This document shows positions 33,228-40,660 of a stretch of DNA of 64,000 nt, in pieces. Under the pieces are notes generated by a model, which was given only the letters and a program-made list of their open reading frames with translations, was not told the DNA's origin and did no database searches. This stretch comes from a virus. The position numbers and the translations under genes are program-made. Every line of letters begins with the position of its first letter. The first letter of the stretch is position 1. Where the stretch lies: IMG/VR virus record IMGVR_UViG_3300045918_000131, positions 1-64,000 of that record, one strand, 5' to 3'.

Positions 33228-33416
33228 TTAATGACCGCGTGCAGTAACTAACTTAGGAGCCGGTGAGGGTTTGCACATAGTAATCTTAACACCGTCGGAA
33301 TTAACAAACGTGTTCTCTGTCTGTGTTGCAACTTTTGAGGTCACTTTGGGCAACCCGGTCTTAGTTGAAATTGTAACACCATTCTTTGTACGTTTCACAC
33401 ATTTCATTTGGGCCAT
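33228..33416 (-). CDS. 62-aa basic protein under the reused promoter
   Basis: ATG 33416 with AAAGGAG (the longer frame to 33497 runs through the promoter and is rejected). MAQMKCVKRTKNGVTISTKT, basic, with TKTGLPKV and TVNSDGVKI-like beta pieces. Driven by the promoter at 33457-33484. Function unknown. Confidence 0.55.
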   Translation of the reverse strand: MAQMKCVKRTKNGVTISTKTGLPKVTSKVATQTENTFVNSDGVKITMCKPSPAPKLVTARGH

Positions 33417-33456
33417 TTTGTTACTCCTTTGTTGTGTTGCGTTATTTAATAAAGCT

Positions 33457-33484
33457 ATTATACAGTAATTAGCCAAAAGGTCAA
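33457..33484 (-). promoter_or_regulatory. reused sigma70-type promoter, copy 1
   Basis: TTGACC (33484-33479), 16-nt spacer, TATAAT (33462-33457), in a block about 55 bp long almost identical to the copies at 34089-34116 and 34759-34786. Confidence 0.75.
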
Positions 33485-33507
33485 GATCTTTATTCAAAGA
33501 GTTATAG

Positions 33508-33870
33508 TTAGAATCCCATATTATTCAAGCGTTTAGCAAAAGACTTTGAATTTTTGGGTTTACGTGGTGTTCCAGTGCCTGTCTCGTCGTGAGTACAAAA
33601 ACAATAAAGATATAGGATTGTTGGATTGGCTCCACTTATACGATAAACAATGCGCAAATCGCTACGTATTTTGGCATGTCTGCACTTAGTATCTTTTAAC
33701 GGGCCGTGAACATAACTACTATCGTGTCCTTTAGAATAAGCTCCTAACGGGTTAGAAACCTTTTCTTTAACAAAATGTTCTAGTTCTTCTTTTGTTACTT
33801 GATATTTTGTAATACTATCAACAAGTGCATTACTTTTTTGTATTAGTACATTAACCACGGTGAAATACAT
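33508..33870 (-). CDS. RelE/HigB-like toxin candidate
   Basis: 120 aa. The C-terminal 60 residues (CRHAKIRSDLRIVYRISGAN then ILYLYCFCTHDETGTG) have the LRIVYR core and HDE-type ending of RelE/YafQ-family mRNA interferases. The first 50 residues are an extra helical part. It overlaps the upstream 68-aa gene by 20 nt, the usual antitoxin-then-toxin order. Activity is inferred. Confidence 0.55.
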   Translation of the reverse strand: MYFTVVNVLIQKSNALVDSITKYQVTKEELEHFVKEKVSNPLGAYSKGHDSSYVHGPLKDTKCRHAKIRSDLRIVYRISGANPTILYLYCFCTHDETGTGTPRKPKNSKSFAKRLNNMGF

Positions 33871-34057
33871 CTTCCAGACTTGCCATTAATTGTTCTGTTG
33901 TTAATGCTTCTCCAAACTGCATATTATTCAAATAGTTAGCGGCGACGGTAGCATCAGCAGTTGTTACACCGGTTTGTTGTGCAACGTGTTCGCATAAACC
34001 AATTACTGCATTGTTATTATCTTCAACAATTTTAATACCTTTTGTAATTGCACTCAT
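33851..34057 (-). CDS. antitoxin candidate
   Basis: 68 aa from ATG 34057 (GGGAGT). Small, acidic, helical (AIVEDNNNA-like start, TTEQLMASLEDVFHRG end), overlapping the RelE-like gene and expressed from the strong promoter at 34089-34116. No DNA-binding motif is obvious. Called from context. Confidence 0.45.
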   Translation of the reverse strand: MSAITKGIKIVEDNNNAVIGLCEHVAQQTGVTTADATVAANYLNNMQFGEALTTEQLMASLEDVFHRG

Positions 34058-34069
34058 TTATAACTCCCG

Positions 34070-34140
34070 TTGCTTATTTAATAAAGCTATTATACAGTAT
34101 TTAGCCAAAAGGTCAAGATCTTTATTCAAAGTGTTAATCT
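34070..34140. repeat. 71-bp inverted repeat, left arm (carries a minus-strand promoter)
   Basis: This 71-bp block is, on the minus strand, identical base for base to 34735-34805 on the plus strand. It contains TTGACC - 16 nt - TATAAT and ends AAATAAGCAA. The two arms flank a 594-bp segment holding one gene. Confidence 0.85.
34089..34116 (-). promoter_or_regulatory. reused sigma70-type promoter, copy 2
   Basis: TTGACC (34116-34111), 16-nt spacer, TATAAT (34094-34089). Drives the antitoxin/toxin-like pair. Confidence 0.75.
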
Positions 34141-34205
34141 AAATTAAACAAGAAGTTACAATTTTAACCAAAATAGTAAATATATAATAATTAAGGAGTT
34201 ATATT

Positions 34206-34736
34206 ATGTCTAAAAACATAGAAGAGATTATAAAAGCTGCTGAAATGGTCGAAGCAGTAGAGATTATAGAAAAAGGTACAGTACCTATAAAAACTATTAA
34301 GCAAGTTGCCGCTGTTATTGGTGCATGTGGTGTTATTATTGGCGCTATACTGACAGTGGATAATAGGTACGCTAAGCCTGCAGATATCGAACATGCCACA
34401 CTAACATTACAAGAATCTATAGACGAGTTACATAAAGATTTACTTGAAAATGAACAATTACGTCTAGAACTTGGCAATGATGTAAAGTCAACTAAGATAT
34501 TACTAGATAAAAATAAGCAAGAATTAATAGATGTAAAACAACGTTTGATGGGGCAACGCTTAGAGTTATCGCACCGTACAATGTCAGTTGAAAGTGCGGC
34601 TATTAGGGAAGTACGATCAGAAACACCTCCAGAAATATCACCTATATTTGTGATGCCAGCGGCATCTCCTGTAGAGCCACACGAAGTACAATTAGTCCCT
34701 GAGAAAGAGACAGTAGAAACTACGGTTGGCAAATAG
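34206..34736 (+). CDS. membrane-anchored coiled-coil protein between inverted repeats
   Basis: 176 aa with AAGGAG. One membrane span (about 36-56, VAAVIGACGVIIGAILTV), then a coiled coil (about 65-135) and a Pro-rich acidic tail. The layout would fit an inner-membrane spanin-like or anchoring protein, but no family is recognised. Enclosed by the 71-bp inverted repeat. Confidence 0.6.
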   Translation: MSKNIEEIIKAAEMVEAVEIIEKGTVPIKTIKQVAAVIGACGVIIGAILTVDNRYAKPADIEHATLTLQESIDELHKDLLENEQLRLELGNDVKSTKILLDKNKQELIDVKQRLMGQRLELSHRTMSVESAAIREVRSETPPEISPIFVMPAASPVEPHEVQLVPEKETVETTVGK

Positions 34737-34805
34737 ATTAACACTTTGAATAAAGATCTTGACCTTTTGGCTAAATACTGTATAATAGCTTTATTAAATA
34801 AGCAA
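34735..34805. repeat. 71-bp inverted repeat, right arm (carries a plus-strand promoter)
   Basis: Perfect inverted copy of 34070-34140. It begins inside the last codons of the 176-aa gene, so that gene's stop is just within the repeat edge. Confidence 0.85.
34759..34786 (+). promoter_or_regulatory. reused sigma70-type promoter, copy 3
   Basis: TTGACC (34759-34764), 16-nt spacer, TATAAT (34781-34786). Fires outward over the small plus-strand genes at 34.8-35.4 kb. Confidence 0.75.
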
Positions 34806-34815
34806 TGAGGTTACT

Positions 34816-35009
34816 ATGGTTAGAAGTCAATTAGAGCAAGAATACAAAGAGCTTCGCGAGTTCACAGATAATATGACTCTAGGACAACTTTACTCTAATG
34901 AAGGTCAAGAAAATTAGAGCGAGAATATGAAGTATTACAAATTCTAGCAACATTTGAGGGTATTGATACTTTTGAATACTGTTCGCGTTTCAACAAAGGA
35001 GAAATGTAA
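34816..35009 (+). pseudogene. small gene split by a minus-1 shift
   Basis: ATG 34816 (GAGG) encodes 33 aa starting MVRSQLEQEYKELREF and stops at 34917. In the minus-1 frame the next 30 codons read KLEREYEVLQILATFEG to stop 35009, just before the next ATG. The two halves start alike (QLEQEYKEL / KLEREYEVL), so this may be a tandem duplication or one 64-aa gene with a one-base loss in AAAA. Confidence 0.45.
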
Positions 35010-35195
35010 ATGTGCTTATGTTATATAGTAGGTGGGCCTTGGGTTGCTGAAGACCCCGATTGTCCACAACATGGTATTCAAGCACAACGCCAAGAAAGTC
35101 GTAGAGATCAGTTACGTCATCGAATTACTCAAGCAACTACTGTTGAAGAGTTACGTGAACTGTTATTACACGTTCTTGACAGTTTGGAGAATTAG
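35010..35195 (+). CDS. 61-aa Cys-containing conserved phage protein
   Basis: Begins MCLCYIVGGPWVAEDPDCPQ H-G, a motif I recognise as common in small proteins of unrelated phages (Cys pairs plus EDPDC-xxHG, probably metal-binding), followed by an Arg-rich helix. AAAGGAG upstream. Function unknown. Confidence 0.6.
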   Translation: MCLCYIVGGPWVAEDPDCPQHGIQAQRQESRRDQLRHRITQATTVEELRELLLHVLDSLEN

Positions 35196-35196
35196 T

Positions 35197-35355
35197 ATGA
35201 ATATCATAGGACGTATATTATTTGTATTGCTTACTTGGCCTGCAGTAGCGTTTATTGATGTTCCAAATATAGGATGGAGCCTATTTCTAATAGAGATGTT
35301 AGATTTCGTTAGATATGGCGACAAAGAGCTTCCGGAAGAATTTCTGGATAAATAA
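35197..35355 (+). CDS. 52-aa membrane protein
   Basis: ATG 35197 with GGAG at 7 nt. Hydrophobic residues 3-35 (IIGRILFVLLTWPAVAFIDV), soluble acidic tail ending ELPEEFLDK. The late box of the receiver gene lies in its last codons. Function unknown. Confidence 0.55.
   Translation: MNIIGRILFVLLTWPAVAFIDVPNIGWSLFLIEMLDFVRYGDKELPEEFLDK
35346..35354 (+). promoter_or_regulatory. late promoter box GGATAAATA
   Basis: 24 nt before the receiver-domain gene start, overlapping the end of the preceding gene. Confidence 0.5.
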
Positions 35356-35377
35356 CTATATTAAATGGGTTAAAATT

Positions 35378-35764
35378 ATGCTAAAGGTATTAGTAATCGA
35401 TGACGACAACGCAATATGCTTAATGGTTAGAACTGCATTTTCAGACGAAGATAACTATACTGTCATCGAAGCAAACACGGCTGCACAGGGTCTATTAGAC
35501 ATAATTAAATATGTACCAGATGTCATTATACTTGATGTTCATTTACACGATTGTATTACAGGCATAGACATTCTTAATGCAATAGAGCAGAACAAGACAC
35601 TAAATCACATACATATATTCACAGTTACCTCGTCCGAATATGAATTAGTGTCAAAATCTATTACTTTGGGTGCAGATGATTACTTTATCAAGCCATTTAA
35701 TATCAAAGATCTAGTGTCTGCTGTAAAACGCAAATTTAATCCTAAGTTATTAGATCGAGCATAA
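35378..35764 (+). CDS. stand-alone response-regulator receiver (CheY-like)
   Basis: 128 aa from ATG 35378. MLKVLVIDDDNAICLMV supplies the acidic pair, VIILDVHLHD the phospho-acceptor Asp (about residue 53), TVTSSEY the Thr/Ser switch and YFIKPFN the Lys. All CheY active-site residues are present and there is no output domain. It could be phosphorylated by host histidine kinases and alter signalling or motility (inference). A T4-like late box precedes it. Confidence 0.85.
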   Translation: MLKVLVIDDDNAICLMVRTAFSDEDNYTVIEANTAAQGLLDIIKYVPDVIILDVHLHDCITGIDILNAIEQNKTLNHIHIFTVTSSEYELVSKSITLGADDYFIKPFNIKDLVSAVKRKFNPKLLDRA

Positions 35765-35771
35765 ATACTCG

Positions 35772-36887
35772 ATGAACGAAAAAGAACTTCAACCACAATT
35801 TCTAATAGTATTAGGTGGTGCTGGTAGTGGTAAGAACCACTTCATAGAGCACACTTATCCTTACCAAGCATATAAGTTAATTGATGTAGATCAAATTAAA
35901 AAAGATGTAGCTTTATCTACGGCCATATCGTCAATTAAACCTATGTTGGAAAAAGCTTTTAAACAAGGTAAAAATATTGCTCATCCTACTACAGGATCAA
36001 ATCTTAAAGGATTACAAAATAAGATTCTGCTAGCTAAACAATTTAACTATACTATTACAGTAGTATTAATTGATACTGAGCCTCACAATGCTATAAACCA
36101 AGTTAGAAACCGTGTTAGATCTGGCGGCCATAATGTAGAAATAGCTAATATTATATCTAGTAATAAAAAAGCTCAAGAGAACTTTAATTTAGTTAAAGAT
36201 ACTGTAGACTATACTAAGATTATTAAAAACACGATTAACGAAGCCGCTCCGGTTGAGGCTCCTAAAGGTCAAATAATTTATCAAATTAATACGCCATTGA
36301 ACTTCACACACAACGAGTTACTAAGTATTTTAGAACTAATTAAATCAGAAACACAAGTTTCGTCGGCCGGATTAATGGACAGGATTCATCGTGCTAAGTT
36401 AATAGCTGTTGCTAGAGATGCTAATATGGCAGGTAAAATAGTTGCCGTATCTATTATAAAGGTTCCAGACGCCAATTATAAAAGTAAACTGTTTAAGAAT
36501 GCACAAGTGCCAGAATTAGATAAACAGTATCCCTTTGAAATGGGTTATAAAGTAGTATTACCTGAATACAGGAATAACAACTTAGGTGCCATTTTATCGC
36601 AGAAATTACTACAATTAGTGTCTAAAAATGAGATATTTGCTACTATTCGTGAATCAAACACAATAGCACTAGTCTCAATATTTAAGCTAGGGTTTACTCC
36701 TATAGGTAAACCTTTTATGGGGGCAAGCGGAAATAGAATTTTGTTGTTAGTTGTTAAAAATTCAACAACTGCTAAGAAAACAACAGTCAACAACAGTACC
36801 CTTAATGAAGGTACTCTACTTTACGTGGATAATAAGTTACAAGAAAGGTACCTTACATCATTAAGAGATATGTTAGATGCTACTTAG
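35772..36887 (+). CDS. zeta-toxin-like P-loop kinase fused to GNAT acetyltransferase
   Basis: 371 aa. Residues about 8-160 form a P-loop kinase of the zeta-toxin/PNK type: Walker A LGGAGSGKNHF, DVDQIKKD, then HPTTGSNLKG and VLIDTEPHNAINQVRNRVRS. Residues about 185-340 form a GNAT domain (EMGYKVVLPEYRNNNLGAIL acetyl-CoA loop, IFKLGFTPIGKP). Two transferase folds in one chain. Ends TAG TGA (tandem stops). Substrates unknown. No capsid-targeting N-terminus. Confidence 0.7.
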   Translation: MNEKELQPQFLIVLGGAGSGKNHFIEHTYPYQAYKLIDVDQIKKDVALSTAISSIKPMLEKAFKQGKNIAHPTTGSNLKGLQNKILLAKQFNYTITVVLIDTEPHNAINQVRNRVRSGGHNVEIANIISSNKKAQENFNLVKDTVDYTKIIKNTINEAAPVEAPKGQIIYQINTPLNFTHNELLSILELIKSETQVSSAGLMDRIHRAKLIAVARDANMAGKIVAVSIIKVPDANYKSKLFKNAQVPELDKQYPFEMGYKVVLPEYRNNNLGAILSQKLLQLVSKNEIFATIRESNTIALVSIFKLGFTPIGKPFMGASGNRILLLVVKNSTTAKKTTVNNSTLNEGTLLYVDNKLQERYLTSLRDMLDAT

Positions 36888-36918
36888 TGAACTACCGCAA
36901 CAGTAAGACTACTTAGTT

Positions 36919-37554
36919 TTAACTGTTAATAATAGTTAAGTAGTAGTTAATTGCTCGCTGTTTGAATTGTTTTACTATAATATGATCACTACCAAACGCG
37001 GCTACATACATTTTATATAGACTTGATTTTCTACAATAATTATATGTTAATTCTAACGGATTATATTTTAAATGTATCTCTGTAGCTAACGAATATGAAT
37101 AAGCGTCAATCTCATCCAAACTACCCAAATATTCTTGGTCTAACTTCTTAGACTGATCTGTTGACATACTCACAAAAACACTATTACACACGTCAAATTT
37201 ACGTTTTCTATATTGACGTTGATGTACTTTTTCGTGCTCAACACATTCTATTAATTCAACACATAATCTAGGCCAATCGATAACGGATATTGCAATTTTA
37301 ATTTGGGATGGATTGAAATTAACATATATAGTTATTGATGAAAAATTTGATTGATCTTCTCCCGGGTCATAACATCCGCCGATAATAACTTGGTTATCAT
37401 CTACGTGTATATCTCGATTTGTTTTGATCTTAATATCAGTTGTCCCAACAAATCTTCGTAAGATTTTAGTAATTTCTACTGGTGTAAGTTCTCGCTCTTT
37501 AATTTTATTGCCATATGCAAGCATACGGTTATATAAATGCAATACTTCACTCAT
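36919..37554 (-). CDS. putative zinc metallopeptidase-like protein
   Basis: 211 aa. ECVEHEKVHQRQYRKRKFD (about 108) contains HEKVH, an HExxH zinc motif, with a following Glu/Asp-rich SLDEIDAYSY that could give the third ligand. Overlaps the SleB-like gene by 8 nt, suggesting joint late expression. Peptidase activity not proven. Confidence 0.55.
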   Translation of the reverse strand: MSEVLHLYNRMLAYGNKIKERELTPVEITKILRRFVGTTDIKIKTNRDIHVDDNQVIIGGCYDPGEDQSNFSSITIYVNFNPSQIKIAISVIDWPRLCVELIECVEHEKVHQRQYRKRKFDVCNSVFVSMSTDQSKKLDQEYLGSLDEIDAYSYSLATEIHLKYNPLELTYNYCRKSSLYKMYVAAFGSDHIIVKQFKQRAINYYLTIINS

Positions 37555-38173
37555 ATATCGGACTTGTATGTTTCTTACGATAAAAGAGATGATTATCTAT
37601 TTGAGTAACAAATTGCAAGCTTTTAGACCAATCAGGGTTTACATAGTCTGCATGATATGACACTGCACCTTCTGTTATGTCAATCATATCTTTTCTAGTA
37701 AGTAATTCTTTTGCAGCCAATAAACTTTGTGACCAGTAAAAACTAGATTTATCTATAGCTTTATGTGGTAATACAGTCCATGAAAATTGAGCTACAGTAG
37801 TATGTATACTTTGACTACCTTCGTAAATTACTTTACATACCGTATCAGGAAAACCAGAAGCTTTAGTACGGTTTAACACTACTTGCCCTACAGCTATTTT
37901 ACCTGCGTAACTTTGTGTTGCGGCTTCATAATAAATGTTTTCGGCCATGCACTGCAGGTCATTTTTTAGTATATCTGGTTTAACTAATGGATCGGTTGGG
38001 AATACTATATTAATTGTCGCAGATCTAATATCTTGATATGTTGGCAGGAATGGCACTGTGAATACACGACTAAATGGTTGAAATGCGATATTTGCTATAA
38101 TAAAACTACTCATCGCTAACCATATGAGCATAATCGTTGAAAACTTGCTTAGGAAAAGTTTACTTTCCGTCAT
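37547..38173 (-). CDS. SleB/CwlJ-type cell wall hydrolase
   Basis: 208 aa from ATG 38173 (AGGAGAGACCCA). An N-terminal membrane anchor (about 12-32), then the Hydrolase_2 domain: CMAENIYYEAATQSYAGKIA, VGQVVLNRTKASGFPDTVC, VIYEG, then QFSWT and GAVSYHADYVNPDW. Acts on peptidoglycan. The signal anchor means export to the periplasm, so it is a lysis candidate. Its 5' region has a late-like box GAATAAATA (38225-38217). Confidence 0.82.
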   Translation of the reverse strand: MTESKLFLSKFSTIMLIWLAMSSFIIANIAFQPFSRVFTVPFLPTYQDIRSATINIVFPTDPLVKPDILKNDLQCMAENIYYEAATQSYAGKIAVGQVVLNRTKASGFPDTVCKVIYEGSQSIHTTVAQFSWTVLPHKAIDKSSFYWSQSLLAAKELLTRKDMIDITEGAVSYHADYVNPDWSKSLQFVTQIDNHLFYRKKHTSPIYE

Positions 38174-38290
38174 TGGGTCTCTCCTTTTTGCGTTACAGAA
38201 CTTTCGGTCTGTTATATATTTATTCTTCAACCTCTAGTAGTAATAATAACATACAATTATGCCTATTTCAAGGCTTTTTCTACATCAAAA

Positions 38291-39304
38291 CTAAGCTAAT
38301 ATTTGAGAAAAGTTACTTGCAGTTAATATAGATCCAGTAATACCTCCGTGAGAATAAGGTTCTCCGCCAGTTAAAGTCCACATTATTCTTGCCTCGCCTT
38401 TAGGGCCAGAACCATTATAAGAGATATGTACCCATGCTGAGTTATGTTTTTCAAATATACATTGAGAAAATCCTAAAGTAGATTGATTTTTTACTATCCA
38501 TTTGAACATTTCTACTGTTTCTGCATATGATCCTAAAGATATATCAGCCGCACAACCTATTCCGTGATCTGTCATACCTAAACCACTCTCAACTGTCCTA
38601 AACCCGCTGTTAAAGCTAAATTTAAATTGATCATATATAGGATCTAAAATATTCTGGCATAACGCTAGCCAATTACATGCTATTTGGCTAGCAGTTAATC
38701 CACGTTGATCTTTAATCATACCGCTCGATGCACTATTAGCTAATTTAAAATATTTACTAACAGGAGTAGACATATCGGACATTGTTATTATCTTAGGAAA
38801 CTTATTACAATCTATATATGCGTGATTAATTTGATTAGGGGATTGAGGAGGTGCCGAATCAACACTCTCTGACTTAGATAACCCAGTATCAAAAGAGTCC
38901 TCATCTCTACGTGCTGCAGATTGACCGTTATCAGTATTATCATATACCCTTGCTCCACATATTAAAGTAACGCCTGGCTCAACTACCATCATCATTGAAA
39001 ATGAGCCACTACCTGCCATTACATTTGGGCTTCCTGCAGCAGATATATCTGCTCCTCCGCAACCTCCTACAATCGGGTCTCCAATCCTAAATGCTTTTAA
39101 ACCGTTAATAATAACTGTAGGAGAACCATCGCCTGCATTACCGTCATGTGATGATCTTCCACATGTATGTGTTGGATAGTGATCTGTAGTACGCATGGCT
39201 GGGCTACCGTTAACTATAACGTTGCTTGATCCAGAATCTGATGGTCTTGGGCTAAAGCAGTGTCCGGAACTTGCATCTACGCCTTTTCTTGTTAAACCTG
39301 GCAT
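38291..39304 (-). CDS. PAAR spike fused to M15-type peptidase
   Basis: 337 aa. Residues 1-110 form a PAAR-type cone (MPGLTRKGVDASSGHCFSPR, VIVNGSPAMRTTDHYPTHTC, then SPTVIINGLKAFRIGD). Residues about 175-325 look like a D-Ala-D-Ala peptidase fold: NSGFRTVESG, MTDHGIGCAADISLG (H-x6-D) and AWVHISY (H). It would form the pointed tip of the baseplate with a peptidoglycan-cutting domain attached. Confidence 0.75.
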   Translation of the reverse strand: MPGLTRKGVDASSGHCFSPRPSDSGSSNVIVNGSPAMRTTDHYPTHTCGRSSHDGNAGDGSPTVIINGLKAFRIGDPIVGGCGGADISAAGSPNVMAGSGSFSMMMVVEPGVTLICGARVYDNTDNGQSAARRDEDSFDTGLSKSESVDSAPPQSPNQINHAYIDCNKFPKIITMSDMSTPVSKYFKLANSASSGMIKDQRGLTASQIACNWLALCQNILDPIYDQFKFSFNSGFRTVESGLGMTDHGIGCAADISLGSYAETVEMFKWIVKNQSTLGFSQCIFEKHNSAWVHISYNGSGPKGEARIMWTLTGGEPYSHGGITGSILTASNFSQILA

Positions 39305-39305
39305 A

Positions 39306-39776
39306 TTAGAATTTGCTCCGTGTTGATATTATGGATCGTAATGCGTTATTTGCCGTAACGAAGTCGTTCCTAACTATTATTTCATACTGTGCCGATGAAT
39401 GGTCTGACAGCGTAATGTTAACATAGACATTAATAAAAGCTTCCGTTGGTGCAATATATTGATGTAATGTTGCAAATCCTGTTGGTAACGCCGCAAATGA
39501 TGTAACTACGTGCTCATTTAAATTATTATCTAAGTATGATATATTACGTTTAAATGCGGCTAGAAATTTACCACTTACTGTAAACGTTAATCCAGAAAAC
39601 GATAAAGAAATTCCTGGATCTAATGGAGTAACATTTGCAGAAGTGATAACAGGTATAATTACATTCCCTATGTCAGTTACTGATCCTGTATCGGAAATAG
39701 GAGGAACATAACTTACAACTAACGAAAATTGTGTTCCTTCATTTACTTGATAATTTGCAGGACTGAACGTTCCCAT
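39306..39776 (-). CDS. baseplate/tail-associated protein, 156 aa
   Basis: Beta-rich protein (NEGTQFSLVVSYVPPISDTG, FINVYVNITLSDHSSAQYEI) located directly upstream of the PAAR protein in the same transcript, so likely a baseplate component. No family recognised. Confidence 0.5.
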   Translation of the reverse strand: MGTFSPANYQVNEGTQFSLVVSYVPPISDTGSVTDIGNVIIPVITSANVTPLDPGISLSFSGLTFTVSGKFLAAFKRNISYLDNNLNEHVVTSFAALPTGFATLHQYIAPTEAFINVYVNITLSDHSSAQYEIIVRNDFVTANNALRSIISTRSKF

Positions 39777-39780
39777 AATA

Positions 39781-40095
39781 TTAGATTATAATACTACCTT
39801 TTGTTACGGGTTGAATACCTGTAGTCTTTTCTATATAGTGCGACTTTAATTCATCTAATGTTGGACCTGTCATCATAATATGATTTTTTGATATTGGAAC
39901 CTCCTTGCCTGCTTCAACAGTAAATAATGCAGGCACTAGACGTACACCTGATTGTGTAGGAACAACAGCCGCTGGATTAGTAACAATATATGCATCTTCT
40001 GTCTCACTAATTAACTTAGCAACTAATTCGTCTCCATTTGCTAATTTAATTGTGAAGATATCATTTGATTCAAATTTACTTTTGGTTTTTAACAT
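39781..40095 (-). CDS. Sm/LSm-like small protein, 104 aa
   Basis: FTIKLANGDELVAKLISETE followed by DAYIVTNPAAVV has the two-strand Sm1-like signature seen in small T4-like phage proteins. AAGGAA precedes the ATG. Binding partner (RNA or protein) unknown. Confidence 0.55.
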   Translation of the reverse strand: MLKTKSKFESNDIFTIKLANGDELVAKLISETEDAYIVTNPAAVVPTQSGVRLVPALFTVEAGKEVPISKNHIMMTGPTLDELKSHYIEKTTGIQPVTKGSIII

Positions 40096-40237
40096 TTTTT
40101 TCCTTTAGAGTTTGATTAAGCTGAGTGATTACATTTTGTTGAAGAGTTATTCTTTTATCTTCAATATTTAGATTCAGTTTACCTATTGTTTCTAAATTTA
40201 CTTCTTTTTTCTTTTTAGAATAATACATGGGGTCCAT
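40076..40237 (-). CDS. 53-aa basic coiled-coil ORF
   Basis: ATG 40237 with a good AGGAG, stop TAA 40076, overlapping the start of the next gene. MDPMYYSKKKKEVNLETIGK then a helical LQQNVITQLNQTLKEK. Function unknown. Confidence 0.5.
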   Translation of the reverse strand: MDPMYYSKKKKEVNLETIGKLNLNIEDKRITLQQNVITQLNQTLKEKNVKNQK

Positions 40238-40275
40238 TTTACTATCTCCTAAAAGGGTAATTTAATACTGATTCA

Positions 40276-40464
40276 CTATTTAAAATACTTATGTCGATAA
40301 GTGGTATCTTGTTTATTTTCTAATCGTTTTAAAATAGCGGTTCTTTGTTCATCTGTATAACTAGCCCATTCCTTTATCTCGATTATTAATCTACCACAAC
40401 CTATACATATATCTTGTTCGGATAATGTACATAATCTAATACATGGATTATTAATTTTACTCAT
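40276..40464 (-). CDS. DUF1289-type Fe-S/zinc small protein
   Basis: 62 aa from ATG 40464. NNPCIRLCTLSEQDICIGCG followed by RLIIEIKEWASYTDEQR matches DUF1289 (P-C-x3-C...C-x2-C-G-R-x3-E-I-x2-W). These small proteins occur widely in proteobacteria. Role unknown. Confidence 0.7.
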   Translation of the reverse strand: MSKINNPCIRLCTLSEQDICIGCGRLIIEIKEWASYTDEQRTAILKRLENKQDTTYRHKYFK

Positions 40465-40465
40465 T

Positions 40466-40660
40466 CTAATAGGCGCCTGTATTTTTAAACCACTTTCCCT
40501 TGAGCTCAAAAGAGGTATTAGAAGCATCAAAAATTCTATGTTCTATACCAGTTAGACATTTATCGCATTTAATAGAAATATGACTCTCTTCTACTTTTCG
40601 AATATGTGTATTTTTTGAATTGCAAATATTGCATTGGTAAGTATATAGAGGAATGATCAT
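40466..40660 (-). CDS. FmdB-like zinc-ribbon protein
   Basis: 64 aa. PLYTYQCNICNSKNTH (CxxC), IKCDKC (CxxC) and the typical end FELKGKWFKNTGAY agree with the FmdB regulatory zinc-ribbon family. Overlaps the glycosyltransferase stop by 4 nt. Function unknown. Confidence 0.7.
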   Translation of the reverse strand: MIIPLYTYQCNICNSKNTHIRKVEESHISIKCDKCLTGIEHRIFDASNTSFELKGKWFKNTGAY

